Shown one piece after another: positions 26,249-34,963 of a DNA stretch of 64,000 nucleotides. The DNA comes from Paraburkholderia acidicola (GTDB taxonomy: Bacteria; Pseudomonadota; Gammaproteobacteria; Burkholderiales; Burkholderiaceae): contig NZ_MTZV01000003.1 of assembly GCF_002362315.1 (NCBI RefSeq), positions 310,001 to 374,000 on the forward strand, given 5' to 3'. Numbering within the stretch: the first letter of the stretch is position 1; each line of letters begins with the position of its first letter. The notes under the pieces were generated by a model, which saw only the letters and a list, made by a program, of their open reading frames with translations, made no database searches and was not told the origin of the DNA. The position numbers were made by a program, and so were the translations under genes.

Positions 26249-28114
26249 ATGCTGAACCGATACGGGTTGCCAGCCACAGACATGGAAGCGAACACGATCA
26301 TCGCGCCCCACCCGCGCTCCTTGCGCACGGTCATCGACCGGTTTCGTGCGCTCGGCCGGCGTGCGAACCGCCGACCCTCGCGGGCCGGTACGCCGCCACG
26401 CTTCGAGTTCGAGGAGACCGTCGGCGCGGTCGACTTCCTTGTTCACGTCGACCGCGACCTGCGCTTTCTGTATGTGTCCGACGCGAGCCTGCGCTTCATC
26501 GGTTATCACCGCGAGTATCTGCAAACCGTGACGCTGCACGATCTCATCGCACCCGCCGACGCCGCCCGCTTCCTCGCGCTGCTTGCCCGCGCGAACGCCA
26601 GCGGCACAGTCGAGAAAGCCACGCTCGACCTGATCAAGTCGCTGACCTACCCGGTTTCCGTCGAACTGCGGGTCGTGCGTAATCATCACGACGGCGTAGA
26701 AGGCTATGCGATCGCGGGCTTCGACGTCTCGTCGTGGCGCGCCACCGAAGCACGTCTCACGCACGCGCTGCATCACGATCCGCTCACTGGCATCGCCAAT
26801 CTGTCGGCGCTGGTTCCGGCACTGCTCGATGCCCAACAACGTGCGGACACGCTCAGCGCGCCGGCTGCGCTGCTGCTGCTCGATCTCGACGACTACCAGC
26901 GCGTGAACCGCGCGCTCGGCTACGATGCCGGCGACGAAATGTTGCGCGAAACCGCGCGGCGCGTTCTGAGCATCGCCAGCCAGGGCGAGACGATCGCGCG
27001 CATCGCCAGCGACGAATTCGCGATCCTGCTGCCCACCGGCGGCAGCCGCACCCAGGTCGCCGCAGCCGCCGAGACGCTCTCACGACGACTGCTGACTGCG
27101 GTGCAACAACCGTATGCGTACCGCGGCCAGCAGGTGCATCTGTCAGCGAGCATCGGCATCGCGCTGTATCCCGACGTCCGCCACGCGGACGACGCGGCGA
27201 CGCGCGACAGTCATCTGCTGCGCTGGGCCGATCACGCACTGACCCAGGCGAAGGCCGCCGGTGGCAACACGCTCGCGTTCTACGTCGCCGACGACAGCCC
27301 CGCCGATGCCGAGCGCCTGCAGCTCGAATCCGACCTGTACGACGGCGTGCGCAACGGCGAATTCTCGCTGCACTTCCAGCCGATCACCAGCAGCCAGAGC
27401 CACGGCGTGGTCGGCGTCGAAGCGTTGATGCGCTGGCATCATCCGCAGCATGGGCTCGTGCCGCCGGCGGTGTTCATTCCGCTCGCCGAAGCGGTGGGCC
27501 TGATCAACTATCTCGGCAACTGGGTGTTGAAGGCCGCGTGCATGCAGTTGATCCAGTGGGATGGCCAAGGCATCTCGCTGCAGTACGTCGCCGTCAATGT
27601 TTCGCCGCAGCAGTTTCGCGACCCGCGCTTCAGGGACAGCGTGCGCGAAGCGATTGCGCTGACCGGTCTCGATCCGCGTCGTCTCGTGTTCGAGATTACC
27701 GAGAGCCTGTTGATGCGCGATCCGCCGCACGCCAAGGCGCTGCTCGAAGAGCTGACCGCGATCGGCATCCGCTTCGCCATCGACGATTTCGGCACCGGTT
27801 ATTCGAGCCTCGCTTACCTGCAGCGCTTCCCGCTTGCGAAACTGAAAATCGACCGGAGTTTTGTCGAGAACCTGCTGACCTCGCGCAACGATCAGGCGAT
27901 CGTCAACGCGGTAGTCGGCCTTGCACAGACGCTCGATCTCGAACTGGTCGCGGAAGGTGTCGAGACCGAGGCGCAGCGAACGCTGCTCACGGAAATGGGC
28001 TGCGGCCACATACAGGGCTGGGTGGTCTGCCAGGCGTTGCCGTCGGAAGAACTCGCGCAGCGCTTTGTGTCGCGTTCGCTGCATCTGCACGATGTGCCCT
28101 GCTCCACGACATGA
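26249..28114 (+). CDS. PAS-GGDEF-EAL protein, probable c-di-GMP phosphodiesterase
   Basis: This is a 621-residue cytoplasmic signalling protein. A PAS domain (about residues 50-165), a GGDEF domain (about 180-350) and an EAL domain (about 365-610) follow in order. The GGDEF signature is changed to ASDEF, so diguanylate cyclase activity is unlikely. The EAL domain keeps GVEALMRWHHP, EITESLLM, DDFGTGYSSLAYLQRFPLAKLKIDRSFV and VAEGVETEAQ, so phosphodiesterase activity is expected. Start 26249 or a later Met at 26282 are both possible. An HDOD-domain gene follows 85 bases downstream. Confidence 0.9.
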   Translation: MLNRYGLPATDMEANTIIAPHPRSLRTVIDRFRALGRRANRRPSRAGTPPRFEFEETVGAVDFLVHVDRDLRFLYVSDASLRFIGYHREYLQTVTLHDLIAPADAARFLALLARANASGTVEKATLDLIKSLTYPVSVELRVVRNHHDGVEGYAIAGFDVSSWRATEARLTHALHHDPLTGIANLSALVPALLDAQQRADTLSAPAALLLLDLDDYQRVNRALGYDAGDEMLRETARRVLSIASQGETIARIASDEFAILLPTGGSRTQVAAAAETLSRRLLTAVQQPYAYRGQQVHLSASIGIALYPDVRHADDAATRDSHLLRWADHALTQAKAAGGNTLAFYVADDSPADAERLQLESDLYDGVRNGEFSLHFQPITSSQSHGVVGVEALMRWHHPQHGLVPPAVFIPLAEAVGLINYLGNWVLKAACMQLIQWDGQGISLQYVAVNVSPQQFRDPRFRDSVREAIALTGLDPRRLVFEITESLLMRDPPHAKALLEELTAIGIRFAIDDFGTGYSSLAYLQRFPLAKLKIDRSFVENLLTSRNDQAIVNAVVGLAQTLDLELVAEGVETEAQRTLLTEMGCGHIQGWVVCQALPSEELAQRFVSRSLHLHDVPCSTT

Positions 28115-28199
28115 ACCACGCAACGCTTTCGCACCTCGAACGCTGGCCTCGCGCCGGCATGCCACTCACGGGAACACGTATGGGTTTCGCGGGATCCAC

Positions 28200-29654
28200 A
28201 TGCTAAAGGCAGCGGTGCTCGACAGGCTTTGGGATCGGATGAGCGAACGCGGCGACTTCCCGATGCTGTCGCAGTCGTTACGCACGACGATGGCGGCAAT
28301 GAACAACGAGGAACTCGACTTCAGTTCGCTCGTGCAAGTGGTGCTGTCCGATTTCGCGTTGACTCAGAAAGTGCTGCGACTCGCGAACTCGGCGATGTAC
28401 ATGGCGTTCGGCGGCAACATCACGACGGTGACGCGGGCGCTGATGGTGCTCGGTATGGACGCGGTCGGCCACCTGATCGTCGGACTGAAAATCGTCGATC
28501 ACTTCCATCACAGCGTGCCGCGCCGCATCGACGCCAAGCTCGAACTGAATCGCACGATGCTGTCGGGCTGCGTCGCGCGCAAGCTGACCGAGCACGGCGA
28601 CCTGCGCGCCGGCGAAGAGGCCGTTGTCTGCACGCTGATGCGCCAGGTCGGCAAGCTGCTCGTCGTGTTCTATCTCGACGCGGAATGGGATCAGATCCGT
28701 CGCCAGGTCGAAACCGGTATCGATGAAAACACCGCCTGCGAGAGCGTGCTCGGCGTGACGTTCGAGGAAATCGGTCTCGAAGCGGCGATTCGCTGGCGCC
28801 TGCCGGAGACGATCCGCATGAGCATGAGCGAATACGACCCGCAGGCTGATGAGCCGCGCCAGGTGCAATGGCTGCGTGCGATCACCCGCTATTCGACCGA
28901 AGTCGCCGACGTGCTGAGCGCGCCGAACCTACCCGACACACAGCGCGAAATGCACATCGTCCAGCTGGCATACCGCTACAACCGCGTGCTCGGTACCGAT
29001 CCTGACGCGCTGGTGGACATGAGCGTCGCGCTGGCTCGTGAAGAAGCCGGAGATAGTGTGATGCGGGAGATCGTCGCATTGCGCGCCAACGCCGATGCGA
29101 TGGCGCGCGCGACACTCGATCCGGAGACGCGTCTCGGTGCGGGCCTCGAGGATCTGCGTGCGCTCCCGTCGGACCACGCACTCGGGCCTGCGCTTACGCT
29201 CGCGTCCGAAACCGTGCTGGCGGGCCTCGGCTTCACGCGCACGATTGTGTTCGTCCGGCACGGCAGCGGCACGTTCAAGGCCAAGCTCGGTTTTGGGCCG
29301 AACGTCGAAGCTGCGCTGCCGAAGCTCTGGTTCGACGCCGCGTTTGAACCCGATGTGTTCCATCTCGCCATTGCGAACTCGGTGGGCATTTTCATCGAGA
29401 ACGCGCGCGATCCGAAGATGCTCGCGCGTCTGCCGCAGTGGTTTCGTCGTTCGATCGATGACGCGCGCTCGTTCGTGTTGCTGCCGATTGCCGCGGAGAA
29501 TCAATCGACCGTCGCGCTGCTATACGGCGACTGGTCGTTGACGCATGAACCCCGGCGGATCTCGCAGCGTGAGATGGCTGCGCTCAATAGTCTTGCGCGC
29601 GAGCTTGGGCGGTTTTTTGCGCATGCGGCGGCGATTGAAACCGCCGCGCCGTGA
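28200..29654 (+). CDS. HDOD-domain signalling protein
   Basis: This is a 484-residue protein. Residues about 15-230 form an HDOD domain (FPMLSQSLRTTMAAMNNEELDFSSLVQVVLSDFALTQKVLRLANSAMY). This HD-like fold usually lacks the catalytic residues and acts in signalling. The C-terminal 200 residues look like a degenerate GAF-type sensor (ETVLAGLGFTRTIVFVRHG). ATG 28200 is the start that opens the HDOD region; the ORF extends further back through the EAL gene in another frame. Its place next to the EAL protein suggests a shared c-di-GMP circuit, by inference only. Confidence 0.82.
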   Translation: MLKAAVLDRLWDRMSERGDFPMLSQSLRTTMAAMNNEELDFSSLVQVVLSDFALTQKVLRLANSAMYMAFGGNITTVTRALMVLGMDAVGHLIVGLKIVDHFHHSVPRRIDAKLELNRTMLSGCVARKLTEHGDLRAGEEAVVCTLMRQVGKLLVVFYLDAEWDQIRRQVETGIDENTACESVLGVTFEEIGLEAAIRWRLPETIRMSMSEYDPQADEPRQVQWLRAITRYSTEVADVLSAPNLPDTQREMHIVQLAYRYNRVLGTDPDALVDMSVALAREEAGDSVMREIVALRANADAMARATLDPETRLGAGLEDLRALPSDHALGPALTLASETVLAGLGFTRTIVFVRHGSGTFKAKLGFGPNVEAALPKLWFDAAFEPDVFHLAIANSVGIFIENARDPKMLARLPQWFRRSIDDARSFVLLPIAAENQSTVALLYGDWSLTHEPRRISQREMAALNSLARELGRFFAHAAAIETAAP

Positions 29655-29660
29655 TGGGCG

Positions 29661-30473
29661 TTAGAGCGTCACGGTAACGTGCAGGAAAGTGGCGGGAATC
29701 GATAGCGCGTCCTTCTGCGAACCTCTGTTCTCGCTCTCGAACAGGTCTTCCAGTTCATTTTGCAGATCGGCGGATCGGCTGTTCTTCTCCGCGGCATCGA
29801 ATGCATTCATCGCCGGTCCGTAGAAGTTTCTGAATTCGTTGGCGAATCCAGCGGGTGTGCCGCGATAGTTGAAGAAGTAGGTCGCCCGTTCGAATGCGAT
29901 CTGCTCGCGCTTCACGCCTGCTGCACCGAATCGCTCGATCACGTTGTCCTCGACGCCCCACAGCATCGGGCTGATGAATCCTTCCGGCGGCGGTGGAGAG
30001 TACGCTGCGCCGATCTTGAGCAGGCGCGCGACCAGGGTTGGATCGTTGGGAATCCAGTTGCCCATCGTGATCCGGCCGCCGGGTCGTGTTACGCGCACCA
30101 TTTCTCGCGCTACATCCATTGGCCTCGGTGCGAACATGGCGCCAAAGATGCTGACGACGAGATCGAAGCTGCCGTCTTTCAGGTCTCGCAGATCGCATGC
30201 GTCGCCTTCCTGAAATTTGCAGTTCGTCAGTTGCAGCTCCCTGGCGCGGGCGTTACCCGCCTCTACGAGGTTGCTCGCGATGTCGACGCCGAGTACTTGC
30301 GCGCCGAGTTGCGCAGCAGGTATCGCTGTCGTTCCGTCGCCGCAGCCCAGGTCGAGTACCTGCTGTCCTTCCTTGATTCCGAGCCTCTTGACCAGCACCT
30401 CCCCACTTTCCCGCATGGTCTGCGCGATTCGCGTGAAGTCGCCTTTTTCCCAAAGGGCCTTGTTGGGGTTCAT
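29661..30473 (-). CDS. Class I SAM-dependent methyltransferase
   Basis: This is a 270-residue methyltransferase. Motif I is QQVLDLGCGDGTTAIPAAQLGAQVLGVDIA, followed by GDACDLRDLKDGSFDLVVSIFGAMFAPRP and VTRPGGRITMGNWIPN, as in UbiE-like enzymes. AGGAG precedes the start. The substrate cannot be deduced. The gene converges on the HDOD gene and is divergent from a small membrane protein gene; the 168 bases between 30474 and 30641 should carry both promoters. Confidence 0.85.
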   Translation of the reverse strand: MNPNKALWEKGDFTRIAQTMRESGEVLVKRLGIKEGQQVLDLGCGDGTTAIPAAQLGAQVLGVDIASNLVEAGNARARELQLTNCKFQEGDACDLRDLKDGSFDLVVSIFGAMFAPRPMDVAREMVRVTRPGGRITMGNWIPNDPTLVARLLKIGAAYSPPPPEGFISPMLWGVEDNVIERFGAAGVKREQIAFERATYFFNYRGTPAGFANEFRNFYGPAMNAFDAAEKNSRSADLQNELEDLFESENRGSQKDALSIPATFLHVTVTL

Positions 30474-30641
30474 CGTGATGCTCCTGGTTTGCTCTGACGA
30501 ATTGTCGAAGCCGCTCGGTCTTGCGGCGCGCTATCAGGAGAACGGTCGCTCGCGTGGAGATTTCAATTCGGCTAGCGGCGGCTATCGAGCACTTGTTTTC
30601 GCGTGGATATAATCGCGTTTGTCAGGTAACCAGAGACGCAA

Positions 30642-30854
30642 GTGGATAAATCTATTCTTCGAGCACTTTTCGCGTGTGCGGTATGTGCGGTACTAATCGC
30701 TGCGAGCGCCTGGATGGTGCTTGGTTTCGCCGACGGACACACATCAATTTTTAGCCGCGTGGGTGGAGTCACGTTAATCGCGCTATTCGGATGGACCGCC
30801 AGGTACTACATAGGGCAAATTCGGCGCTATTGGCATGGACAATCGCCAAACTAA
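30642..30854 (+). CDS. Small membrane protein of unknown function
   Basis: This is a 70-residue protein beginning at GTG. Two hydrophobic segments (LFACAVCAVLIAASAWMVLGF and VGGVTLIALFGWTARYYIG) end in a basic cytoplasmic tail. No family is recognised. It lies 18 bases before an acetyltransferase gene and may be translated with it. Confidence 0.5.
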   Translation: MDKSILRALFACAVCAVLIAASAWMVLGFADGHTSIFSRVGGVTLIALFGWTARYYIGQIRRYWHGQSPN

Positions 30855-30872
30855 GGCAGTTGCGATCGGACC

Positions 30873-31427
30873 ATGATTTCGATACCTGCCAGGGGAATCC
30901 TCCTCAGGGACTTCCAATGGGACGACTTGCCGCAGTATCAAAACCTTCGAAGCGATCCGAAATTTCAGCGCTTTTATAGCGAAGAGGATTCTGGAGCAGA
31001 CAGAGCCGGAGAGTTGCTCCGCATGTTCATCTCGCAGCGCGAAGAAGCGCCGCGGACGAAGTATCAACTGGCGATTGTCTCGGACACTGGCGACCTGATG
31101 GGTTCCTGCGGTATTCGAATTGAGCCCCCCGGGCACGCATCGATAGGTTGTGAGTTAGGACGGCGATGGCATGGGACGGGCGTTGCGAGCTATGCCGTGG
31201 ATGCTCTGCTGGAATTCGGCTTCCTCGAACTGGCAGTTCAGCGAATCTTCGCGGAAACGATTTCGGAGAACAGGGCGGCGATAAGGCTCTGCAAAACCGT
31301 TGGCATGCACCTCGAATCGGAACGTGTGAATGATCGACGATTCAAGGGCCGGGAGTGGACTACGACAGTCCTTGCCATTAGCCGGGACGAGTGGCAAGCC
31401 GATCGTGTCCGGCACAAACCTCGCTAG
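30873..31427 (+). CDS. GNAT-family N-acetyltransferase (RimJ/RimL-like)
   Basis: This is a 184-residue acetyl-CoA-dependent acetyltransferase. LLRDFQWDDLPQYQNLRSDPKF is the typical RimJ/RimL-type beginning, and CELGRRWHGTGVASYAVDALLEFGF holds the acetyl-CoA loop in a slightly changed form. AETISENRAAIRLCKTVGM is the conserved motif B end. Such proteins modify protein N-termini, antibiotics or metabolites; the substrate is unknown. Confidence 0.85.
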   Translation: MISIPARGILLRDFQWDDLPQYQNLRSDPKFQRFYSEEDSGADRAGELLRMFISQREEAPRTKYQLAIVSDTGDLMGSCGIRIEPPGHASIGCELGRRWHGTGVASYAVDALLEFGFLELAVQRIFAETISENRAAIRLCKTVGMHLESERVNDRRFKGREWTTTVLAISRDEWQADRVRHKPR

Positions 31428-31478
31428 CAGTGTTATGTTCACACGCACCGCCGCCCCACATCAAACACGGAGAACAAC

Positions 31479-31934
31479 ATGAGCAGCGCAATCGTGCGAC
31501 ACGAAACCCCTGGCGCCATGACGGAAGCGTGGGCGAGAGAATTTTCGGAAGCGATCGAAATTCCCGCCGGCGCGAAATATATCGTGTTGAGCGGCGTCGG
31601 TGCATTGCCGTCGAACCCGGATGCCGAACCGCACACCATTGCCCAGTTTGGCGACACACGAGCCCAAACGAAAAGCGTCCTGGATCAGATCAGCCATATC
31701 CTCGGTAGCAAAGGCTACGCATTGGGCGATGTCGTTGCTGTGCAGGCGATCTTCGTGGGTGATCCGGCGAACAACGGCAAACCCGATTACGAAGGATTTT
31801 CGAGTGTCTATCTGGAGTATTTCGGTTCTAAAACGCAACCCAATTTACCCACTCGCACTCGCTCGCAAGTCGTTGGACTAGTCGAACCTGGATGGCTTGT
31901 CGAAGTAACGGTGACAGCGGCAAAAACGGCGTAA
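31479..31934 (+). CDS. RidA-family protein (second copy)
   Basis: This is a 151-residue RidA/YjgF-type protein. FGDTRAQTKSVLDQISHILGSKGYALGDVVAVQAIFVGD is the typical central part, and LPTRTRSQVVGLVEPGWLVEVTVTA the C-terminal active-site strand with arginines. CGGAGAAC lies before the start. It stands alone, with no PLP enzyme beside it, and differs clearly from the RidA at 398. Confidence 0.85.
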   Translation: MSSAIVRHETPGAMTEAWAREFSEAIEIPAGAKYIVLSGVGALPSNPDAEPHTIAQFGDTRAQTKSVLDQISHILGSKGYALGDVVAVQAIFVGDPANNGKPDYEGFSSVYLEYFGSKTQPNLPTRTRSQVVGLVEPGWLVEVTVTAAKTA

Positions 31935-31962
31935 CGATCGCTATACCCTGCCCGCCTGACCG

Positions 31963-32730
31963 TCAGCTCAACATCTTTTCCCCGGCGCGCAATGTCAACA
32001 CCCGTACACCGTTGTGCGTCACGGCGACCGTGTGCTCGAATTGCGCGGACAGTTGCCCATCGCGCGTGACGACAGTCCAGCCATCGTCTTCGGTTCGCAC
32101 GGTAGGTCGCCCCTGGTTGAGCATCGGCTCGATCGTGAACACCATGCCTTCCTGCAGCGTCAGACCTGTTCGCGGCTTTCCCCAGTGCAACACCTGAGGA
32201 TCTTCGTGCATTTCACGCCCGATGCCATGCCCGCAATATTCTCTGACGACCGAATAGCCGTTTCTCCGGGCGTGCCGTTCGATCGCATGGCCCACATCGC
32301 CAAGTCTTGCACCGGGACGAACGGCCTTGATGCCCTTCCACATCGCTTCGTAGGTCACTTGCACGAGCCGTTCGGCCAGCGGCGATACCTCGCCAACAAG
32401 GTATGTTTTGCTTGAATCCGCGATATACCCGTTTTTCTCTAACGTGATGTCGAAGTTAACGATGTCTCCACTTTGCAGGATCTCGGCAATGGACGGAACA
32501 CCGTGGCAAACCACGTTATTGCGGGAAGAGTTAAGCGCGTAGGCATAGCCGTACTGGCCTTTGCTTGCCGGGCGCGCGTTGAGTTCGCTAACGATGAAAC
32601 TATCGACCAGGTCATTGACCTGCATGGTCGACATACCGATCAGGCTCATTCCATCCAGATAGCCGAACACATCCGCCAGCAACTTGCCTGACTCAGCGAG
32701 CAGTGCGATTTCTTCTGGGCGCTTCGTCAT
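31963..32730 (-). CDS. map: Type I methionine aminopeptidase, ParD-linked copy
   Basis: This is a 255-residue metallo-aminopeptidase that removes N-terminal methionine from new proteins. Metal ligands are visible in NFDITL, IADSSKTYLVG (DSS where DTS is usual), REYCGHGIGREMHEDP, TIEPML and QFEHTVAV. It overlaps the ParD-like gene upstream by ATGA, so the two are translationally coupled. A housekeeping map normally lies with rpsB/tsf, so this is probably an extra, specialised copy. Pairing with an antitoxin-like gene makes it a possible toxin or antitoxin-controlled enzyme. Confidence 0.9.
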   Translation of the reverse strand: MTKRPEEIALLAESGKLLADVFGYLDGMSLIGMSTMQVNDLVDSFIVSELNARPASKGQYGYAYALNSSRNNVVCHGVPSIAEILQSGDIVNFDITLEKNGYIADSSKTYLVGEVSPLAERLVQVTYEAMWKGIKAVRPGARLGDVGHAIERHARRNGYSVVREYCGHGIGREMHEDPQVLHWGKPRTGLTLQEGMVFTIEPMLNQGRPTVRTEDDGWTVVTRDGQLSAQFEHTVAVTHNGVRVLTLRAGEKMLS

Positions 32731-32939
32731 GCTGAAGCCACCTTGATGGCTTCCTCCATCACCCCCGCGGCGCGCAGTTCGCGAGCCACGATTTCATTGA
32801 AACTCTGCGTCGGATTCATCTCGCACAACATGCCAATCTTGATCCAGAAAGCCGCTTGCGCGTTGATTGACCGGCACGACACTACGCTCGCCTTGCGCAC
32901 CTGATCGTGCAGATCGTCGTCGATATTTACAATGCCCAT
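32727..32939 (-). CDS. ParD-like family protein (antitoxin-like)
   Basis: This is a 70-residue protein that fits the ParD-like family of presumed type II antitoxins. It begins GIVNIDDDLHDQVRKASVVSCRSINAQAAFWIKIG, like a ribbon-helix-helix DNA-binding region, and ends in ELRAAGVMEEAIKVASA. No ParE-type toxin follows; instead the gene overlaps a methionine aminopeptidase gene. A 9-bp dyad 10-39 bases upstream is a ready autoregulatory operator. Confidence 0.75.
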   Translation of the reverse strand: MGIVNIDDDLHDQVRKASVVSCRSINAQAAFWIKIGMLCEMNPTQSFNEIVARELRAAGVMEEAIKVASA

Positions 32940-32948
32940 GTCACTCTC

Positions 32949-32978
32949 AGTATATGAAACGTATACGAATCATATACT
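32949..32978. promoter_or_regulatory. Large dyad upstream of the ParD-like gene
   Basis: AGTATATGA (32949-32957) and TCATATACT (32970-32978) form a perfect 9-bp inverted repeat. A second palindrome, GTATAC (32961-32966), sits exactly at the centre. GTATA-type half-sites recur about every 11 bases. The arrangement suits cooperative binding by ribbon-helix-helix dimers and lies directly before the start at 32939. Confidence 0.6.
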
Positions 32979-33057
32979 CACATCCATGACAACACAAGTA
33001 CCCTTTGCCGATTCAAAGTGAACCTGGCTTTCTCCTTCGAGTATCGGTGAAACCAAC

Positions 33058-33306
33058 ATGAACGAGTTCACGACTTGCGCCACACTCGTTGCTGGTTTTA
33101 CGTTTCTCATATCCAGCAGTGCCGTATATGCAATCGGCATGTTCAATAGCCCCGTCAGTGTGGCAGAGGCTATGGATAGCATGAAGTTATCGTTTGCCGG
33201 AAAGCTAAACGAAGGTGCGACGATCATGTTGCTTCTTGCATCGCCAGGGGAGATGGCATCTACGACAGCGGCAGTCCCGGCGGACCTCATTGCTGCCAAG
33301 GGATAA
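33058..33306 (+). CDS. Doubtful 82-residue ORF with N-terminal hydrophobic segment
   Basis: The ORF starts MNEFTTCATLVAGFTFLISS, which could be a signal or membrane anchor, and ends LIAAKG. No family is recognised, the GC content is low for the window, and no clear ribosome-binding site is present. A 126-residue minus-strand ORF covers the same DNA. This may be a decayed or spurious gene between the ParD-like gene and the porin. Confidence 0.2.
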   Translation: MNEFTTCATLVAGFTFLISSSAVYAIGMFNSPVSVAEAMDSMKLSFAGKLNEGATIMLLLASPGEMASTTAAVPADLIAAKG

Positions 33307-33410
33307 TCCGGATTGCAAATACGGAATAATCCATCGATCACCCGCCACACCGCATTACGCCTTGTGTTACGTTTTTACGACAGTAGTTTATTTTTATTCC
33401 TTGAGTTAAA

Positions 33411-33428
33411 GGAGGTGCCTTATCCTCC
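33411..33428. other. Shine-Dalgarno-like hairpin in the porin leader
   Basis: GGAGG-N8-CCTCC forms a short stem about 60-75 bases before the porin start. AAAGGAGGTG is a near-perfect anti-16S match but no start codon follows at a useful distance. It may be a leader structure affecting porin mRNA. Confidence 0.25.
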
Positions 33429-33484
33429 CGCGCACAGCAATAAATAAATCCATCCGAAAACTACTCCTGGTCACTCAAATACGA

Positions 33485-34651
33485 ATGAAAAACAGCAAAA
33501 TCAAGGCAAGCGTTATCGCTGTTGCCGCTGTCGCAGTATCCCCGGCAGTAATGGCGCAGTCGTCGGTCACCCTGTATGGCATGCTCGACGCAGGTATTGG
33601 CTACACCTCGAACGTCGGTGGCCACAACAAGTTCAGCCTCGATGGCGGCGCCTCAGGTTCGAACAAGTGGGGTATCAAGGGTCAAGAAGACCTCGGTGGC
33701 GGCCTCAAGGCAGTCTTCAGGCTCGAAAATGGCTTCAACATTGCGACGGGCGGCATCGGCGGCCAGGGCCCGATCGGCACCTCACGTTCGCAGTTCAACC
33801 GCCAGGCTTACGTCGGCCTCGCTTCGGACCAGTACGGTACCGTGCGTCTGGGTCGTCAGCTCGATGCCGTGACGGAGATGGTTCAGGGCCTGACGGGCGA
33901 CGCCATTTCGGCGTCGGCATTCTCGACCCCGGGCGACGTGGACAACAATGACAACACGACGAACCAGAACAACGCTGTGAAGTACATTTCGCCAACCTTC
34001 TACGGCTTCCAGGCTGAAGGCGCGTACTCGTTCGGCGGCGTTGCCGGTGCCACGGGTTCGGGTCAATCGTGGTCGGCTGCTGCGGACTACGTTCAAGGTG
34101 GTCTGACGGTCGCTGGCGGCTACTTCCGCGCTACAAACCAGGGTGAGAACGGCTGGGTGAACGCCACGGCACAACCGTCGTTCGGCGGTGCGCTGGGCTA
34201 TCCGAGTTCGGGTTACTACGGCGGCAATGCGTTCAAGAGCGCGGGCATTGCTCAAATCGCTACCCAGTACCAGGTGGGGCCGTACACGGCTGGCCTGCGG
34301 TACTCGAACGCCCAGTACCAGGGCAACAATGGCCAGCCGTCGATCCACTTCAACGTGCTGGGCGCCCTTCTGCAATACCAGGTCACCCCGGCGCTGTCGC
34401 TGGCTACCGGGTACACGTATGTATACGGTTCGGCAGCCACGCCTACGCAAGCTGCCCAGGGCCGCACGATGGCTTCGATCAACCAGGTGTCGCTGGGTGC
34501 TTCGTACGCTCTGTCGAAGAGCACCTCGATCTACACCATGGGTGCCTACGTCCATGCTCAGGGCGCTCAGGCCTCGGCTGCTGACTTCGGCAACACCGCA
34601 TCGGGCGGTAACCAGGTTCAAGTCAACATCGGCATGTACCACGGCTTCTAA
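33485..34651 (+). CDS. Gram-negative porin (Burkholderia OmpC-like)
   Basis: This is a 388-residue trimeric outer-membrane porin for small hydrophilic solutes. The signal peptide (KIKASVIAVAAVAVSPAVMA) is followed by QSSVTLYGMLDAGIGYTSN, the standard start of betaproteobacterial porins. NKWGIKGQEDLGGGLKAVFRLENGF and AYVGLASDQYGTVRLGRQ follow, and the chain ends in a terminal phenylalanine (MYHGF) as needed for BAM-dependent assembly. It is a monocistronic unit closed by a strong terminator at 34721. Confidence 0.95.
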   Translation: MKNSKIKASVIAVAAVAVSPAVMAQSSVTLYGMLDAGIGYTSNVGGHNKFSLDGGASGSNKWGIKGQEDLGGGLKAVFRLENGFNIATGGIGGQGPIGTSRSQFNRQAYVGLASDQYGTVRLGRQLDAVTEMVQGLTGDAISASAFSTPGDVDNNDNTTNQNNAVKYISPTFYGFQAEGAYSFGGVAGATGSGQSWSAAADYVQGGLTVAGGYFRATNQGENGWVNATAQPSFGGALGYPSSGYYGGNAFKSAGIAQIATQYQVGPYTAGLRYSNAQYQGNNGQPSIHFNVLGALLQYQVTPALSLATGYTYVYGSAATPTQAAQGRTMASINQVSLGASYALSKSTSIYTMGAYVHAQGAQASAADFGNTASGGNQVQVNIGMYHGF

Positions 34652-34665
34652 TCGCAGGTTCAGAA

Positions 34666-34694
34666 GCCCGGGGTAGTGGACTCATTACCCGGGC
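34666..34694 (+). other. Hairpin after the porin gene
   Basis: GCCCGGGGTA and TACCCGGGC form a stable stem 15 bases after the stop codon. No T-run follows, so it probably protects the mRNA 3' end rather than terminating. Confidence 0.4.
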
Positions 34695-34720
34695 AAAGAA
34701 AAGCCCTGCCAGTAAATTGC

Positions 34721-34762
34721 ACCCCAAACGTTGGACGTTGATCCAACCTTTGGGGTGTTTTT
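34721..34762 (+). terminator. Rho-independent terminator of the porin gene
   Basis: ACCCCAAA-N2-TTGGA-N6-TCCAA-N2-TTTGGGGT, followed by GTTTTTC, is a two-part stem of 13 pairs with a T-run. It lies 70 bases after the porin stop. The following 200 bases to 34963 hold no gene that could be supported. Confidence 0.85.
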
Positions 34763-34963
34763 CATGAACCGCCTGGGTTTTCTTCGAATGCCATTTCGAC
34801 GAGCCGGGAGCGCCGCCTGCAACAGGCCCGGCGAACGCCGCATTGACCCATTCGGATGAACCGTCTTGGGATGGGCCATAAACAAAAGCGCCCAGCTGGC
34901 CACAACCGAATGGCCGCTCTCGCTCGATGACGCGACAATCCCCTCTACGCGTTTGTAAGACCG

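Noticed and set aside
26734..28206. 490-codon plus-strand ORF inside the GGDEF-EAL gene
   Set aside because: Frame-shifted shadow of the signalling gene, Arg-rich.
32970..33350. 126-codon minus-strand ORF between the ParD-like gene and the porin
   Set aside because: Its end runs into the ParD operator, no ribosome-binding site or family was seen, and it competes with another doubtful ORF.
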